Positions 34,440 to 43,067 of a stretch of DNA of 64,000 nt are shown here, in pieces. The stretch's first letter is position 1, and each line of letters starts with the position of its first letter. The stretch covers positions 2,108,001 to 2,172,000 of the forward strand of contig NZ_CP132339.1 of the NCBI RefSeq assembly GCF_030944405.1, in the 5' to 3' direction. The position numbers and the translations under genes are program-made. The DNA comes from Janthinobacterium sp. J1-1 (lineage in GTDB: Bacteria; Pseudomonadota; Gammaproteobacteria; Burkholderiales; Burkholderiaceae_D). Below the pieces are notes generated by a model. That model did not search any database, was not told the DNA's origin, and worked only from the letters and a program-made list of their open reading frames with translations.

Positions 34440-35567
34440 ATGTCCGCACCAGAGTCCAAACGCCGCCTGACGCTTATCCCCGAGCCGCTGACTCTTACCG
34501 AGCAGCTGCGCCGGAAGATGGCGGGAGACACTGTGCTCGCCGTCGCGCCTGATCTCGACGCCGGTTTGCGCGAGCCGTTTCTGGCATATCTGTGCAAGGA
34601 GTTTCTGGACGAGGACAGCAGCGATACGCTCAACTGGGCCTTTGAATGGGCATTCAGTGATGAACTGACGGACCTGAAGAAGCATTTACAAACTTTGCAG
34701 TCAGATGCCCAGCTGCGCCGAACATATGATGTTCGCGGCTTCCATGCGAAGCTGTTTGCTCTTTTTCGTACCGTTGCTCTTGCGCTGGAGAAAAGAGTTG
34801 CTGCTTGCATTGATGTTGGTGGGCAATGCCTGGATCGCTTCCATATCGATAAGGAAGAGTGGTCATGGAAGCGTCATGACATGCATCCGGACGAGGAGAA
34901 AGCGCTATGCGACGTGATACCCGTGGCACGGGTGTTTTCACGCTTGTTCTACCAGAAGCTGCGCCAGCATCGCAGCTGGTGGAACGGCTTTTCGCTTGCA
35001 CGAGCCACCGGCATGCATGCAAGCGAGGCCGATCCGTTGATACTGGCCCTTGAGGTCGGCTTGAATGGTTTCTTGCTTTACATTAAATTCCTGTCGGACC
35101 TGGACGCGGACGCAAGGCTACTGGCCGATGCCGTTGCAAAATTCGAGACGGTGAAGCGGTGTATTGCGGATCACGAAGAAGAGCTGGCGCGCGCCCGGAA
35201 CCGGCAGCACGCAGCATCGGCTCCATCCTCGAAGGAGCGGGTTTCATCTGCCGTTTCCGCAAGAACCACGGGCAATGAATCCGGGTGCAAGGAATGGCAA
35301 GCTGGCGCCACTGCAGCGGCGATTGCTGACGTGGACTACGATAGCGGGATTGGCGTGGTTCCTCAAATCAATCCGGCAACCGGGCTGCCGATGCTGGACC
35401 CGGTGTTGGACGTGCACGGCAACGCCTTCGGTACCAGTAATATGGACGACATGTGGAGCAGCGACAGCGGTGTCGGTACGCTGGACAGCGGCTACAGCAG
35501 CTTCAGCGATAGTGGTGTTGATTTCACTGCGGGCAGTACAGGCTTCGGCAGCTTTGACGATATATGA
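34440..35567 (+). CDS. Hypothetical protein with acidic Ser/Gly/Asp-rich tail
   Basis: A 375-residue protein from ATG 34440 (MSAPESKRRLTLIPEPLTL). A GTG at 34401 would add 13 residues. The first ~270 residues are mostly helical and charged, without signal or membrane segments. The last ~60 are low-complexity and acidic, repeating SDSG/DSG units and ending GFGSFDDI. No family is recognised. It is the first gene right of the prophage, followed 50 bases later by a VapB-like gene. Helical body plus acidic tail might suggest a secreted effector or chaperone partner, but nothing supports that directly. Confidence 0.6.
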   Translation: MSAPESKRRLTLIPEPLTLTEQLRRKMAGDTVLAVAPDLDAGLREPFLAYLCKEFLDEDSSDTLNWAFEWAFSDELTDLKKHLQTLQSDAQLRRTYDVRGFHAKLFALFRTVALALEKRVAACIDVGGQCLDRFHIDKEEWSWKRHDMHPDEEKALCDVIPVARVFSRLFYQKLRQHRSWWNGFSLARATGMHASEADPLILALEVGLNGFLLYIKFLSDLDADARLLADAVAKFETVKRCIADHEEELARARNRQHAASAPSSKERVSSAVSARTTGNESGCKEWQAGATAAAIADVDYDSGIGVVPQINPATGLPMLDPVLDVHGNAFGTSNMDDMWSSDSGVGTLDSGYSSFSDSGVDFTAGSTGFGSFDDI

Positions 35568-35617
35568 GGTGCCGGAGGTAAGTGCCCCAGCATCAAATCA
35601 TGATGCAGGGAGTGATC

Positions 35618-35818
35618 ATGAGAACCCTCGTAACGATCGATGGCGATCTTTATAACAAGGCACTGGAGATGGCAGATCAAGCCATGGACAAAGCCGATCT
35701 CTTTCTTGAAGCGTTCAAGACCTTTGTGTGCGTACAGGCAGCCAAGCGATTGGCTGCGTTGGGTGGCTCAACGCCTGATATGCCTGATATTCCCAAACGC
35801 CAGCCGGACGTCGCGTAA
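35618..35818 (+). CDS. VapB-like antitoxin without a visible toxin partner
   Basis: A 66-residue protein starting [20 protein letters not shown], the ribbon-helix-helix opening of VapB-family type II antitoxins, with an Ala/Leu-rich middle ([10 protein letters not shown]). A VapC PIN toxin should follow within a few bases, but the next gene is an FKBP isomerase, so it is an orphan. ATG 35618 gives the conserved N-terminus; an ORF from 35582 is less likely. Confidence 0.7.
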   Translation: MRTLVTIDGDLYNKALEMADQAMDKADLFLEAFKTFVCVQAAKRLAALGGSTPDMPDIPKRQPDVA

Positions 35819-35839
35819 CAGCCATCTTAATGAGAAAAA

Positions 35840-36175
35840 ATGACAACTGACCTGAACATCGAAGACCTCCTCATCGGTACCGGCAAGGCCGCCGAACGGG
35901 GCGCCCTGATCACCGCCCACTACCGTGGCTGGCTGGAAGACGGCACGGAATTCGATTCCTCGCACCAACGCGGCGTACCGTTCAAGTGCGTGCTGAGCAA
36001 CAACAAGGTGATACAGGGCTGGATATTGGGCCTGAAAGGCATGCAGGTTGGTGGCAAGCGCAAGCTGTGGGTGCCGGCGCAGTTGGCGTATGGCGAGCGG
36101 CAGGTGGGCTTGATCCCGCCGAACGCCGATCTGACGTTCGAGATTGAATTGCTGGAAGTGCTGACGCGCGACTGA
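35840..36175 (+). CDS. FKBP-type peptidyl-prolyl cis-trans isomerase
   Basis: A 111-residue cytoplasmic FKBP domain (no signal). Landmarks are HYRGWLEDGTEFDSSHQRG, VIQGWILGLKGMQVGGKRKL, VPAQLAYGERQVGLIPPNAD and LTFEIELLEV. It catalyses proline isomerisation during protein folding. It converges with the response-regulator gene on the other strand, whose stop lies 6 bases beyond. Confidence 0.93.
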   Translation: MTTDLNIEDLLIGTGKAAERGALITAHYRGWLEDGTEFDSSHQRGVPFKCVLSNNKVIQGWILGLKGMQVGGKRKLWVPAQLAYGERQVGLIPPNADLTFEIELLEVLTRD

Positions 36176-36181
36176 TGCGTT

Positions 36182-36589
36182 TTATTCCTGGGTGCGGCCC
36201 TTGTCCAGCAGCCGTTTGACTTCCTTGATCAGCTTGTCGATCGGCACCGGTTTCCTGAAAAAACTGTCGTAGGGAATTGTGGCGTGGTCGCGCACGATGC
36301 CGGCGCTGCACAGGATAAAGGGGATCGCCCGCAGTTTCTCGTCTTCGCGCCAGGCGCGGCACAGGTCGGCGCCGTCCATCACCGGCATCATGAAATCCGA
36401 GACGACGATCGCCGGCTGCTCGAGCTTTGCGGCGGCCAGCGCTTCGCGGCCGTTGGCGGTGGCGCGCACGCGAAAACCGCTGTATTCGAACAGCATGGTG
36501 TAGGTCGACAAGATATCGAACTCGTCATCGACGAGCAGGATCAGCTTGCCTTCCGGGTGGGCGTCCATCATCGCGGTGTGATCGCTCAT
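36182..36589 (-). CDS. Single-domain response regulator (CheY-like receiver)
   Basis: A 135-residue receiver domain: acidic pocket LLVDDEFDILSTY, phosphoacceptor Asp in PAIVVSDFMMPVMDGADLC, Ser/Thr switch FILCSAG and Lys in FFRKPVPIDKLI. There is no output domain. It starts 9 bases after the KaiC-like gene on the same strand, so the two form an operon; it is likely the signalling partner of that ATPase. Confidence 0.9.
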   Translation of the reverse strand: MSDHTAMMDAHPEGKLILLVDDEFDILSTYTMLFEYSGFRVRATANGREALAAAKLEQPAIVVSDFMMPVMDGADLCRAWREDEKLRAIPFILCSAGIVRDHATIPYDSFFRKPVPIDKLIKEVKRLLDKGRTQE

Positions 36590-36598
36590 GGCCGCTCG

Positions 36599-38041
36599 CT
36601 ATAGCGCGATGTCGGGCACGACCGGCCCGGTGACGGCGGCCTTGACCGACATGCCATGATCATTGATGAGCAGAATGTGATTGGCCGCGTCGTAGCTGTT
36701 TTCGCGCAGCTTCAACACGCCGATCTGGCGCCGGTTGATGCCGTTGACGTCGACGAAGCGCAGCAAGATGATATTTTCGAACAGCATCGACGCCGACATG
36801 TCGCCATGCAACTGGTCCTGGCCGAAGTAGGGCAGTTCCTGTGTGAAGAAGGTGGTCACGTTGCTGCAGCGCAGTTCGTTCACAAACGCCGCCAGGAAGG
36901 AGCGCGAGCGGCCGTCGTGGACGATGATGTCGCGCAGGCCGTCGATGCCGTCGACCAGCAGCCGCGTCACGGCGCGTTCCTTGATGTTGCGCAGCACCTG
37001 CTGGGCCAGGCGGTCGACCAGCACTTCCAGCGGCGGATGCCAGATCACCTGCAAGGTGCCGCTGTCATGGTAGGGCTGCAAGTCGATGCCGACGCTGGCG
37101 GCCTTTTCGATCAGGCGCGAGGGTGACTCATAAAAGCCGGCGATCAGGCAGTGTTCGCCGCGCCGCAAACCCTCGTGGATAAAGTGCAGGCCCATCAGGG
37201 TCTTGCCTACGCCCGGGTTGCCCAGCAGCGCCGTGGTCGAGCCTTTGGCGATGCCGCCCAAGGTCAGTTCATCGATGCCCTGGATGCCGAAGCCCAGGCG
37301 CTGGCGCGAGATGCCGGGCGCCGCGCCCGAGGTCGAGCTGATGGCTTCCAGGCGCGGATACATCACCAGGCCGTCTTCGTCCACTTCGAACACATGGCGG
37401 CCCAGCAAGTGCTTGCTGCCGCGCAGCTTGAAGACCTTGATTTCGCGGATCAGCTGCAAGCCGTGCTCGAACTGGCTCAGTTCGATCAGGCCGTCGACCA
37501 AGGTGTTTTCCGAGTCGGCCACGTTGCCTTCGGTCGGCGACAGCAGGAAGGTGGTGCACTGCATGGTCGAGACGAGGGAATTTAGCGAGAGCATGAATTC
37601 GGACAGCGCGAGGTCCGACGGCCGGGCGTCGCGCACGGTGCGAAAACCGTCGATGATCATGATGTCGGGCCGCTGCTCGGCCAGGGTTGCGGCGATGGAT
37701 TTCAGCAGTTCGCGCAGGCCGCCCTTGAGCAGGTCGGGGTAGGCGCCGATAAACAGGATGCGTTCGCCCACCAGCGTTTCGTCGAAGAAGGAAAAGCTGC
37801 TCAGGTGATTGAGCATCTTGTCGTGGGTTTCGGCGATCAGGGTCAGGATCAGCACCTTTTTGCCCTGGTGCGCATGGTGAAAGCCGATCTGGCAGGCGAG
37901 GGTGGTCTTGCCGCTGCCGGCCAGGCCCTGGATCAGATACAGGCTGTGCGACGGGAAGCCACCGCCCAGGATGTGGTCCATGCCGGCCACGCCGGTATTC
38001 AACAAGGGGATGCGCACTGCCGGGTTGGTTCTGGTGGTCAT
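36599..38041 (-). CDS. KaiC-like RecA-fold ATPase (two domains)
   Basis: A 480-residue tandem KaiC protein. N-domain Walker A is GLAGSGKTTLAC (about residues 38-49); C-domain Walker A is GNPGVGKTLMG (about 270-280). Walker B-like strands are DIMIIDGFRTVRDA and RLLVDGIDGLRDII. Each domain has the KaiC opening (LNTGVAGMDHILGGGFPSHS; FGIQGIDELTLGGIAKGSTT). No KaiA or KaiB is present, so clock function is not implied. In non-cyanobacteria such proteins pair with histidine kinases or receivers in stress signalling, matching the adjacent receiver gene. Confidence 0.9.
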   Translation of the reverse strand: MTTRTNPAVRIPLLNTGVAGMDHILGGGFPSHSLYLIQGLAGSGKTTLACQIGFHHAHQGKKVLILTLIAETHDKMLNHLSSFSFFDETLVGERILFIGAYPDLLKGGLRELLKSIAATLAEQRPDIMIIDGFRTVRDARPSDLALSEFMLSLNSLVSTMQCTTFLLSPTEGNVADSENTLVDGLIELSQFEHGLQLIREIKVFKLRGSKHLLGRHVFEVDEDGLVMYPRLEAISSTSGAAPGISRQRLGFGIQGIDELTLGGIAKGSTTALLGNPGVGKTLMGLHFIHEGLRRGEHCLIAGFYESPSRLIEKAASVGIDLQPYHDSGTLQVIWHPPLEVLVDRLAQQVLRNIKERAVTRLLVDGIDGLRDIIVHDGRSRSFLAAFVNELRCSNVTTFFTQELPYFGQDQLHGDMSASMLFENIILLRFVDVNGINRRQIGVLKLRENSYDAANHILLINDHGMSVKAAVTGPVVPDIAL

Positions 38042-38186
38042 GTCAATCTCATCATGGACTTCGGACCGGTCGAAGCGGTCTCGCTCGCAGCGCGCGCTGG
38101 CTGCCGGAGCGTTGGAAAAAGCAGGTCATCTATCGTAGCGATTATAGCAAGGTGGACACCATGCTACTGCCGTTTCCATACCTGAC

Positions 38187-38888
38187 TCACACCATCGCCT
38201 GGTTTTTTAACGCTGCGGCAATCTGGTGCAGGCTGGCGACCTCAAAAGTGGGCACCGCCAGCGAGGTATTGGCCAGTTGCTCCGGATTGAACCAGCAGCT
38301 GTCGATGCCGAAGCGGTTCGCGCCCAGGATATCGGCATCGAGCCGGTCGCCGATAATGATGGCTTGCTCTTTGCGGACGGGTCGCGCCATGTTCATTGCA
38401 TACTCGAAAAAGCGCACATCGGGCTTGGCATGGCCGCAGGCTTCCGAGGTTGCCACAAACGCAATATGTTGCTGCAATCCGGAACTGGCGATGCGGCGGT
38501 TCTGGATGGTTTCGACGCCGTTGGTGATGATGCCCACTTCGCCGATCGCCGCCAGGCTGGCGCACAGTTCGATCGCGCCATCGATCAGCACCACTGTGTC
38601 CGACAGCGATTCGAGGTAGATCCGGCTGGCCAGTTCGGGGTCCAGCACCAGGCCGGCGGCGGCGAAGGTCTTGCGGAAACGCTCGACTTTCAGGAAATCC
38701 TTGCTGACGGTGCCGTGCTCGAAGGCGCGCCACAGCGCCACGTTGATCGGCTGGTAATGATTGAACAGCGTTTCGGTGGCGCCGGCCACGCCCAGCGCGT
38801 GCATGGTGCGCACAAACGACAGGTTTTCGGAAGCCTTGAAGTCGAGCAGGGTATCGTCGAGGTCGAACAGGAAAAGTGTGTGTTTCAT
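38187..38888 (-). CDS. HAD-family hydrolase (YjjG-like nucleotidase)
   Basis: A 233-residue HAD protein. Motif I FDLDDTLLDF, motif II VGIITNGVE, motif III Lys in CGHAKPDVRFFEYA and motif IV IIIGDRLDADILGANRFG. YjjG-type members dephosphorylate pyrimidine and modified nucleotides; the exact substrate cannot be read from the sequence. Start chosen at ATG 38888 (MKHTLFLFDLDD); an upstream in-frame ATG at 38909 adds seven residues. Confidence 0.85.
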   Translation of the reverse strand: MKHTLFLFDLDDTLLDFKASENLSFVRTMHALGVAGATETLFNHYQPINVALWRAFEHGTVSKDFLKVERFRKTFAAAGLVLDPELASRIYLESLSDTVVLIDGAIELCASLAAIGEVGIITNGVETIQNRRIASSGLQQHIAFVATSEACGHAKPDVRFFEYAMNMARPVRKEQAIIIGDRLDADILGANRFGIDSCWFNPEQLANTSLAVPTFEVASLHQIAAALKNQAMV

Positions 38889-38940
38889 GGGTATGCATGG
38901 CCAGATCAATCGCGCATCCTAGCATGGACGGCTTTGTTGT

Positions 38941-39432
38941 TCAGGCCGTCAACCACCAGTCCAGCAAGGTCTCGTCATCGTCGTCGTCCAGGTTGGCGTA
39001 GATATTGGCGAAATACCATTCCACGCCGGTTGCTTCGCGGAAGGCGTCGAACGGCCCGTTGACGTTGTAGATGCCATGCCGGCCCGGCACGCTGAAGGTG
39101 AGATTGCCCTTGAATTGGCCATCCAGGGTGCCGCCCAGTTGTTGCTGCACCTCGCGTTCAAGTTTTTCCACGGCCTCGTCGGGCACCTGGTCGGCATAGA
39201 TCTGGATGCAGAAGTTGCCGCCGCGTGTCAGCACTTCGGCGGGCGCGGACGGGTCCTTGATGCTGACGACGTCGCCACGCGCCAGGTTCAGCGTCAGGCC
39301 GGGCGAGGCCAGCAGTTCGTAGACGTCGTCGTCGAGCTGGCGGGCCGGCAGCGATTCGTAGACGGGGCCGTTTTCGTTTTCGCCGGCCAGTACGCGAATA
39401 TGGGGCAGGTCCTCGCAGTTGAAGTCGTCCAT
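38941..39432 (-). CDS. DUF4265 family protein
   Basis: A 163-residue acidic cytoplasmic protein from ATG 39432 (MDDFNCEDLPHIRVLAGENE). Landmarks are GDVVSIKDPSAPAEVLTRGG, FCIQIYADQV and a C-terminal Asp-rich tail (ANLDDDDDETLLDWW). It appears to belong to the DUF4265 family of unknown function. It stands alone between the HAD and Crp/Fnr genes on the same strand. Confidence 0.65.
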   Translation of the reverse strand: MDDFNCEDLPHIRVLAGENENGPVYESLPARQLDDDVYELLASPGLTLNLARGDVVSIKDPSAPAEVLTRGGNFCIQIYADQVPDEAVEKLEREVQQQLGGTLDGQFKGNLTFSVPGRHGIYNVNGPFDAFREATGVEWYFANIYANLDDDDDETLLDWWLTA

Positions 39433-39469
39433 GGTGCCTTTCGTAAATAAGGCCACGATTGTACAGGCG

Positions 39470-39493
39470 AAAAAAAAGCACGCCGGAGCGTGC
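39470..39493 (-). terminator. Intrinsic terminator of the Crp/Fnr-type gene
   Basis: On the minus strand, GCACGC/GCGTGC with a 4-base loop is followed by eight T. It lies 36 bases after the regulator's stop codon. Confidence 0.85.
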
Positions 39494-39528
39494 CTTGAAG
39501 GAGAGTACGGTAAGGCGGTGATCAGTGA

Positions 39529-40353
39529 TCAGTTGTAGGCGCTGATGCCGCTGATGCTGCTGCGAAATTGTTCGAAACCGGCGCGGGCGGCTTTGTAGCA
39601 ATTACCGGCAGCCACTTCCAGGCCAGCGCGGTCCAGCACTTCGACGGTGCCGCGGCGGTATTGGATCAGGCCTTCGTCCTGCAGCTTGCGGGCGGTGACG
39701 GTGATGCTTTCACGGCGCACGCCCAGCATGTTGGCCATGGTGTCTTGCGTGACTTTCAATTCGTTCGACAGCGAACGGTCCAGGCGGTCCAGCAGCCAGC
39801 GGCACAGTTTCTGTTCGATGCTGCAGTGGCGGCCGCCGACGACGTTCTGGGCCATCTGGGCGAACATGGCGCTGGTGTAGCGCATCAGCAACTGGGCCAG
39901 GGCGCCGCCTTCGTTGAAGACTTCACGCAGGAAAGTGGTTTTCAGGCGGTAGCCGTAGCCGGCGCTTTGCACGACGGCGGTGCAGGTGGCGCGTTCGGCT
40001 TCGTACAAGGTCACGCCGGCGACGCCTTCACGGCCGATCACGGCGATCTCGGTGGTGGCGCCGTCTTCCATCACATACAGCAGGGAGACGATGGCGTTGG
40101 TCGGGAAATAGGTGTATTCGATCTTGTCGCCGAAGTCGAACAGGTGCTTGCCGGCAGGCAGCGCCACCAGTTCGAGCTGGCAGAACAGGCGTTCCAGGTC
40201 GGTGCGCGACAGGGCCCGCAGCAGTTCGTTCTGCTGGGCGCCGGTGATGCTGATCATGGGCGAGGCGGCTGCTTTGGCGGGGGCTGCGCTCCAGTCGCGG
40301 TTGGCGGTGGTGCTGGTCAAGGCTGGGGACAGGTTGCTATAAGCTTTGTACAT
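39529..40353 (-). CDS. Crp/Fnr-family transcriptional regulator
   Basis: A 274-residue regulator with a ~35-residue variable N-terminus, a cyclic-nucleotide-binding-like domain (LVALPAGKHLFDFGDKIEYT; IGREGVAGVTLYEAER) and a winged-HTH (TQDTMANMLGVRRESITVTA). The Arg/Ser pattern of the cAMP pocket is not evident, so it probably does not sense cAMP; no Fnr-type N-terminal Cys cluster is seen either. The predicted start has GAGG upstream. Confidence 0.88.
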   Translation of the reverse strand: MYKAYSNLSPALTSTTANRDWSAAPAKAAASPMISITGAQQNELLRALSRTDLERLFCQLELVALPAGKHLFDFGDKIEYTYFPTNAIVSLLYVMEDGATTEIAVIGREGVAGVTLYEAERATCTAVVQSAGYGYRLKTTFLREVFNEGGALAQLLMRYTSAMFAQMAQNVVGGRHCSIEQKLCRWLLDRLDRSLSNELKVTQDTMANMLGVRRESITVTARKLQDEGLIQYRRGTVEVLDRAGLEVAAGNCYKAARAGFEQFRSSISGISAYN

Positions 40354-40607
40354 GATATGGCCTCGTCTTCTGATCTTGTTGATTGGCGTTGTTACTGTTG
40401 TTTTGTACTCTGTGCTGCGTTGTGTTCTGCAATGACTCCACTATAGGACGATGGTGAAGCCGGCGGCATCGGATGAGCCGACGCGCTTATGTAGGTTAGG
40501 AACATTGCCCCGTGTCATCCCATTCCTACGTCGTCAAATTGCAGGCATGGCAAGGCCGCCGCGTGCCGTGATGGCGCGCGGCTCCGGCCTGCGTATGGAA
40601 TGGAAGG

Positions 40608-40805
40608 TTAAGCGCCGCGCTGCTGCGGCTTGGCGGGGGTGGGCTGGCGCTCTTGCCAGGCGCGCAGCTTTTCTTCGTAGGCGATCCGCTGTTCCTGGTA
40701 CATATCGAGGATGCAATAGGTGCAGCCGCTGTTGCAGCACTCGTCATCGCCCGGCCTGACAGGGGCTTCTGGAGGTGGATCGTGCGGGAGGGAAGGGCTG
40801 GACAT
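40608..40805 (-). CDS. Small oxidoreductase-like protein (Cys-rich)
   Basis: A 65-residue protein (MSSPSLPHDPPPEAPVRPGD) with the motif DDECCNSGCTYCILDMYQ, a CCxSGCxxC pattern typical of the oxidoreductase-like N-terminal family (PF09791). A Pro-rich head and a basic tail surround it. It may bind a metal; function unknown. Upstream in-frame codons make longer versions possible. Confidence 0.7.
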   Translation of the reverse strand: MSSPSLPHDPPPEAPVRPGDDECCNSGCTYCILDMYQEQRIAYEEKLRAWQERQPTPAKPQQRGA

Positions 40806-41152
40806 GGTGGTGGGGGAAGACGGAATGGCTGTCATCATACTGTATGGCAAGGTGCGGTCGCTGGAATGGTTTTTGCCGGAAATCACGGTTTCCGTGTACA
40901 GTTGCACTGAATTAGGGTATCGTTTACAGCACTGATATTGTATCTTCTGCGCGCGATGTTCCGCCGGCGCGATCTCCGCCGCCATTGCCCGCACACCTCC
41001 CTGACGCTACCGCACTCGCCGCACAGCCTGCCTCGGAGCACAGAGGTGCCGCAAGAACAATCATCGGGCTTGCAAAACGTAGCTGCTGCGCCCTGAAATG
41101 TTGTTTATTGAGAAAGCATGGCTTCCGCAGTGCGGAGGCACACCAGAAAACT
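40806..41152. other. Intergenic region upstream of the DEAD-box helicase
   Basis: 347 bases with no supported gene. Part may be a long leader of the helicase mRNA, which is common for helicases of this type, but no specific structure or promoter is recognised. Confidence 0.35.
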
Positions 41153-42736
41153 ATGTCTGAAACCGAAACGACTCCTACGCCCGATCCGGCGATTGCCCCG
41201 GCCGCGGCGCCTGCCGCCGCCACCGAAACGCCTGCTGTTACCGCCACGCCTGCCGCTCCCGCTGTCACCTCCGCTGTCACTCCCGCTCCCGCCGCTCCCG
41301 CCTTCAGCTTTACCGATTTCGGCCTGGCGCCCGAGATCCTGCGCGCGCTGACCGAGCAGGGCTATACCCATCCGACACCGATCCAGGAACAGGCCATTCC
41401 GGTGGTGCTGCAAGGGCGTGACGTGATGGGCGCCGCGCAGACCGGTACCGGCAAGACGGCCGGCTTCTCGCTGCCGATCATCCAGTTGCTGCTGGCCCAC
41501 GCCAGCAGCAGCATGTCGCCGGCGCGCCACCCGGTGCGCGCACTGATCCTGACCCCCACGCGCGAGCTGGCGGTGCAGGTGGCGGAAAACGTCAAGGCCT
41601 ACGCCAAGCACACGCCGCTGCGCTCGACCGTGGTGTTCGGCGGCATGGACATGAAGCCGCAAACGGTGATCTTGCGCGGTGGCGTGGAAATCGTCATCGC
41701 CACGCCGGGCCGCCTGCTCGACCATATCGAGCAGAAGAACATCAGCCTGGGCCAGGTACAGATGCTGGTGATGGACGAAGCCGACCGCATGCTCGACATG
41801 GGCTTCCTGCCGGACTTGCAGCGCATTATCAATTTGCTGCCGAAGCAGCGCCAGAACCTGATGTTCTCGGCTACCTTCTCGCCGGAAATCAAGAAGCTGG
41901 CCGCGACCTTCCTCAACGATCCGCTGACGATCGAAGTGGCGCGCAGCAACCAGACGGCCGACAAGGTCACGCAAGTGGTCTATAAAGTGCCGGAAGACCA
42001 GAAGCACGCCCTGGTGGCGCACTTGCTGCGCCAGCGCGACCTGAAACAGGTGATCGTGTTTTCGAACACCAAGATTGGCGCCTCGCGCCTGGCCCGCGTG
42101 CTGGAACAGGAAGGCATGAGCGCCACCGCGATCCACGGCGACAAGAGCCAGCAGGAACGCATGGCCGCGCTGGAGGCGTTCAAGAAAGGCGAGATCGACG
42201 TGCTGGTGGCCACCGACGTCGCCGCGCGCGGGCTCGACATTTCCGACCTGCCGTGCGTGATCAATTTCGACTTGCCGTATAACGCGGAAGACTATGTGCA
42301 TCGCATCGGCCGCACCGGCCGCGCCGGCGCCTCGGGCGACGCGATTTCGATCTATTCCGACAAGGACGAGCGCCTGCTGGCCGATATCGAAAAGCTGATC
42401 AAGCAGACCGTCAAGCGCGGCGACCTGGGTGGTTTCTCGCCGGCACCGTCGCGTTCCGCCGACAGCGACCGCGAGCGCCGTCCGCCGCGCCGCACCGAAG
42501 GCGACACGCGGCCACCGCGTAGCGCCGGCGATACCGACATGCGTTCGACCGGCCGTCCGCCCGAGCGTTCCAGCCGCCCGGCCTTTGGCCCCGGCGCGCG
42601 CCGCGAGAAGGTCGATCCGTGGTTCCTCAAGCCGTACGAACCGGCCAAGGTGGTGGCGCCTGTCGCCAGCAGCAATATGCCGCCAGCCAAGGCCAAGCCG
42701 AAGCTGGCCGCGCTGCTGGGTGGCTTGCCCAAGTAA
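41153..42736 (+). CDS. DEAD-box RNA helicase (RhlE-like)
   Basis: A 527-residue helicase with an Ala/Pro/Thr-rich N-terminal extension (~45 residues). Motifs: Q (FGLAPEILRALTEQGYTHPTPIQEQ region), I AQTGTGKTAG, Ia PTRELAVQ, II DEAD in VMDEADRML, III SATFS, V ATDVAARGLDI and VI HRIGRTGRAG. The Arg/Pro-rich tail ends PKLAALLGGLPK. It remodels RNA, most likely in ribosome assembly or mRNA turnover. ATG 41153 (MSETETTPTPDPA) is preferred over upstream in-frame codons. Confidence 0.93.
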   Translation: MSETETTPTPDPAIAPAAAPAAATETPAVTATPAAPAVTSAVTPAPAAPAFSFTDFGLAPEILRALTEQGYTHPTPIQEQAIPVVLQGRDVMGAAQTGTGKTAGFSLPIIQLLLAHASSSMSPARHPVRALILTPTRELAVQVAENVKAYAKHTPLRSTVVFGGMDMKPQTVILRGGVEIVIATPGRLLDHIEQKNISLGQVQMLVMDEADRMLDMGFLPDLQRIINLLPKQRQNLMFSATFSPEIKKLAATFLNDPLTIEVARSNQTADKVTQVVYKVPEDQKHALVAHLLRQRDLKQVIVFSNTKIGASRLARVLEQEGMSATAIHGDKSQQERMAALEAFKKGEIDVLVATDVAARGLDISDLPCVINFDLPYNAEDYVHRIGRTGRAGASGDAISIYSDKDERLLADIEKLIKQTVKRGDLGGFSPAPSRSADSDRERRPPRRTEGDTRPPRSAGDTDMRSTGRPPERSSRPAFGPGARREKVDPWFLKPYEPAKVVAPVASSNMPPAKAKPKLAALLGGLPK

Positions 42737-43067
42737 GTCATCGCCCGCTAGGCTGGCTTCAGAAGCCGCTGTTTCCTGACCGGGGGCAGCGGTTTTTTTT
42801 GCGTGAAAATTATCAGCACACACTTGAGATTTCTCTAGATGAGGGCTCTTCCAACACGCCATACTCGCTTGTTGACACGTTTAGGCGTGCGCGCTTTCTA
42901 CACGAAGGCGGTATATTGGGCATCCATGCAGGCACTGGGCGAGCCTTGTATTGTTACATGATGTTACCAGCTTATTAAAAAACGCCTGCATCTGAGATAC
43001 TTCCCTGGGGCGTGCTTTGCACATCGAATGTTGCCAGGAAGATCAGTGATAGAGACGAGATAAATAA
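42737..43067. other. Intergenic region after the helicase
   Basis: 331 bases. The helicase terminator is at 42766-42800; the rest shows no supported gene. The region is more AT-rich than its flanks and marks the start of the polysaccharide locus. Confidence 0.5.
42766..42800 (+). terminator. Terminator of the DEAD-box helicase gene
   Basis: CCGCTG pairs with CAGCGG across a 15-base loop and is followed by eight T. Confidence 0.65.

Noticed and set aside
41105..42862. 585-codon open frame antisense to the DEAD-box helicase
   Set aside because: Mirror of a fully motif-supported helicase; low-complexity composition and no signal of its own.
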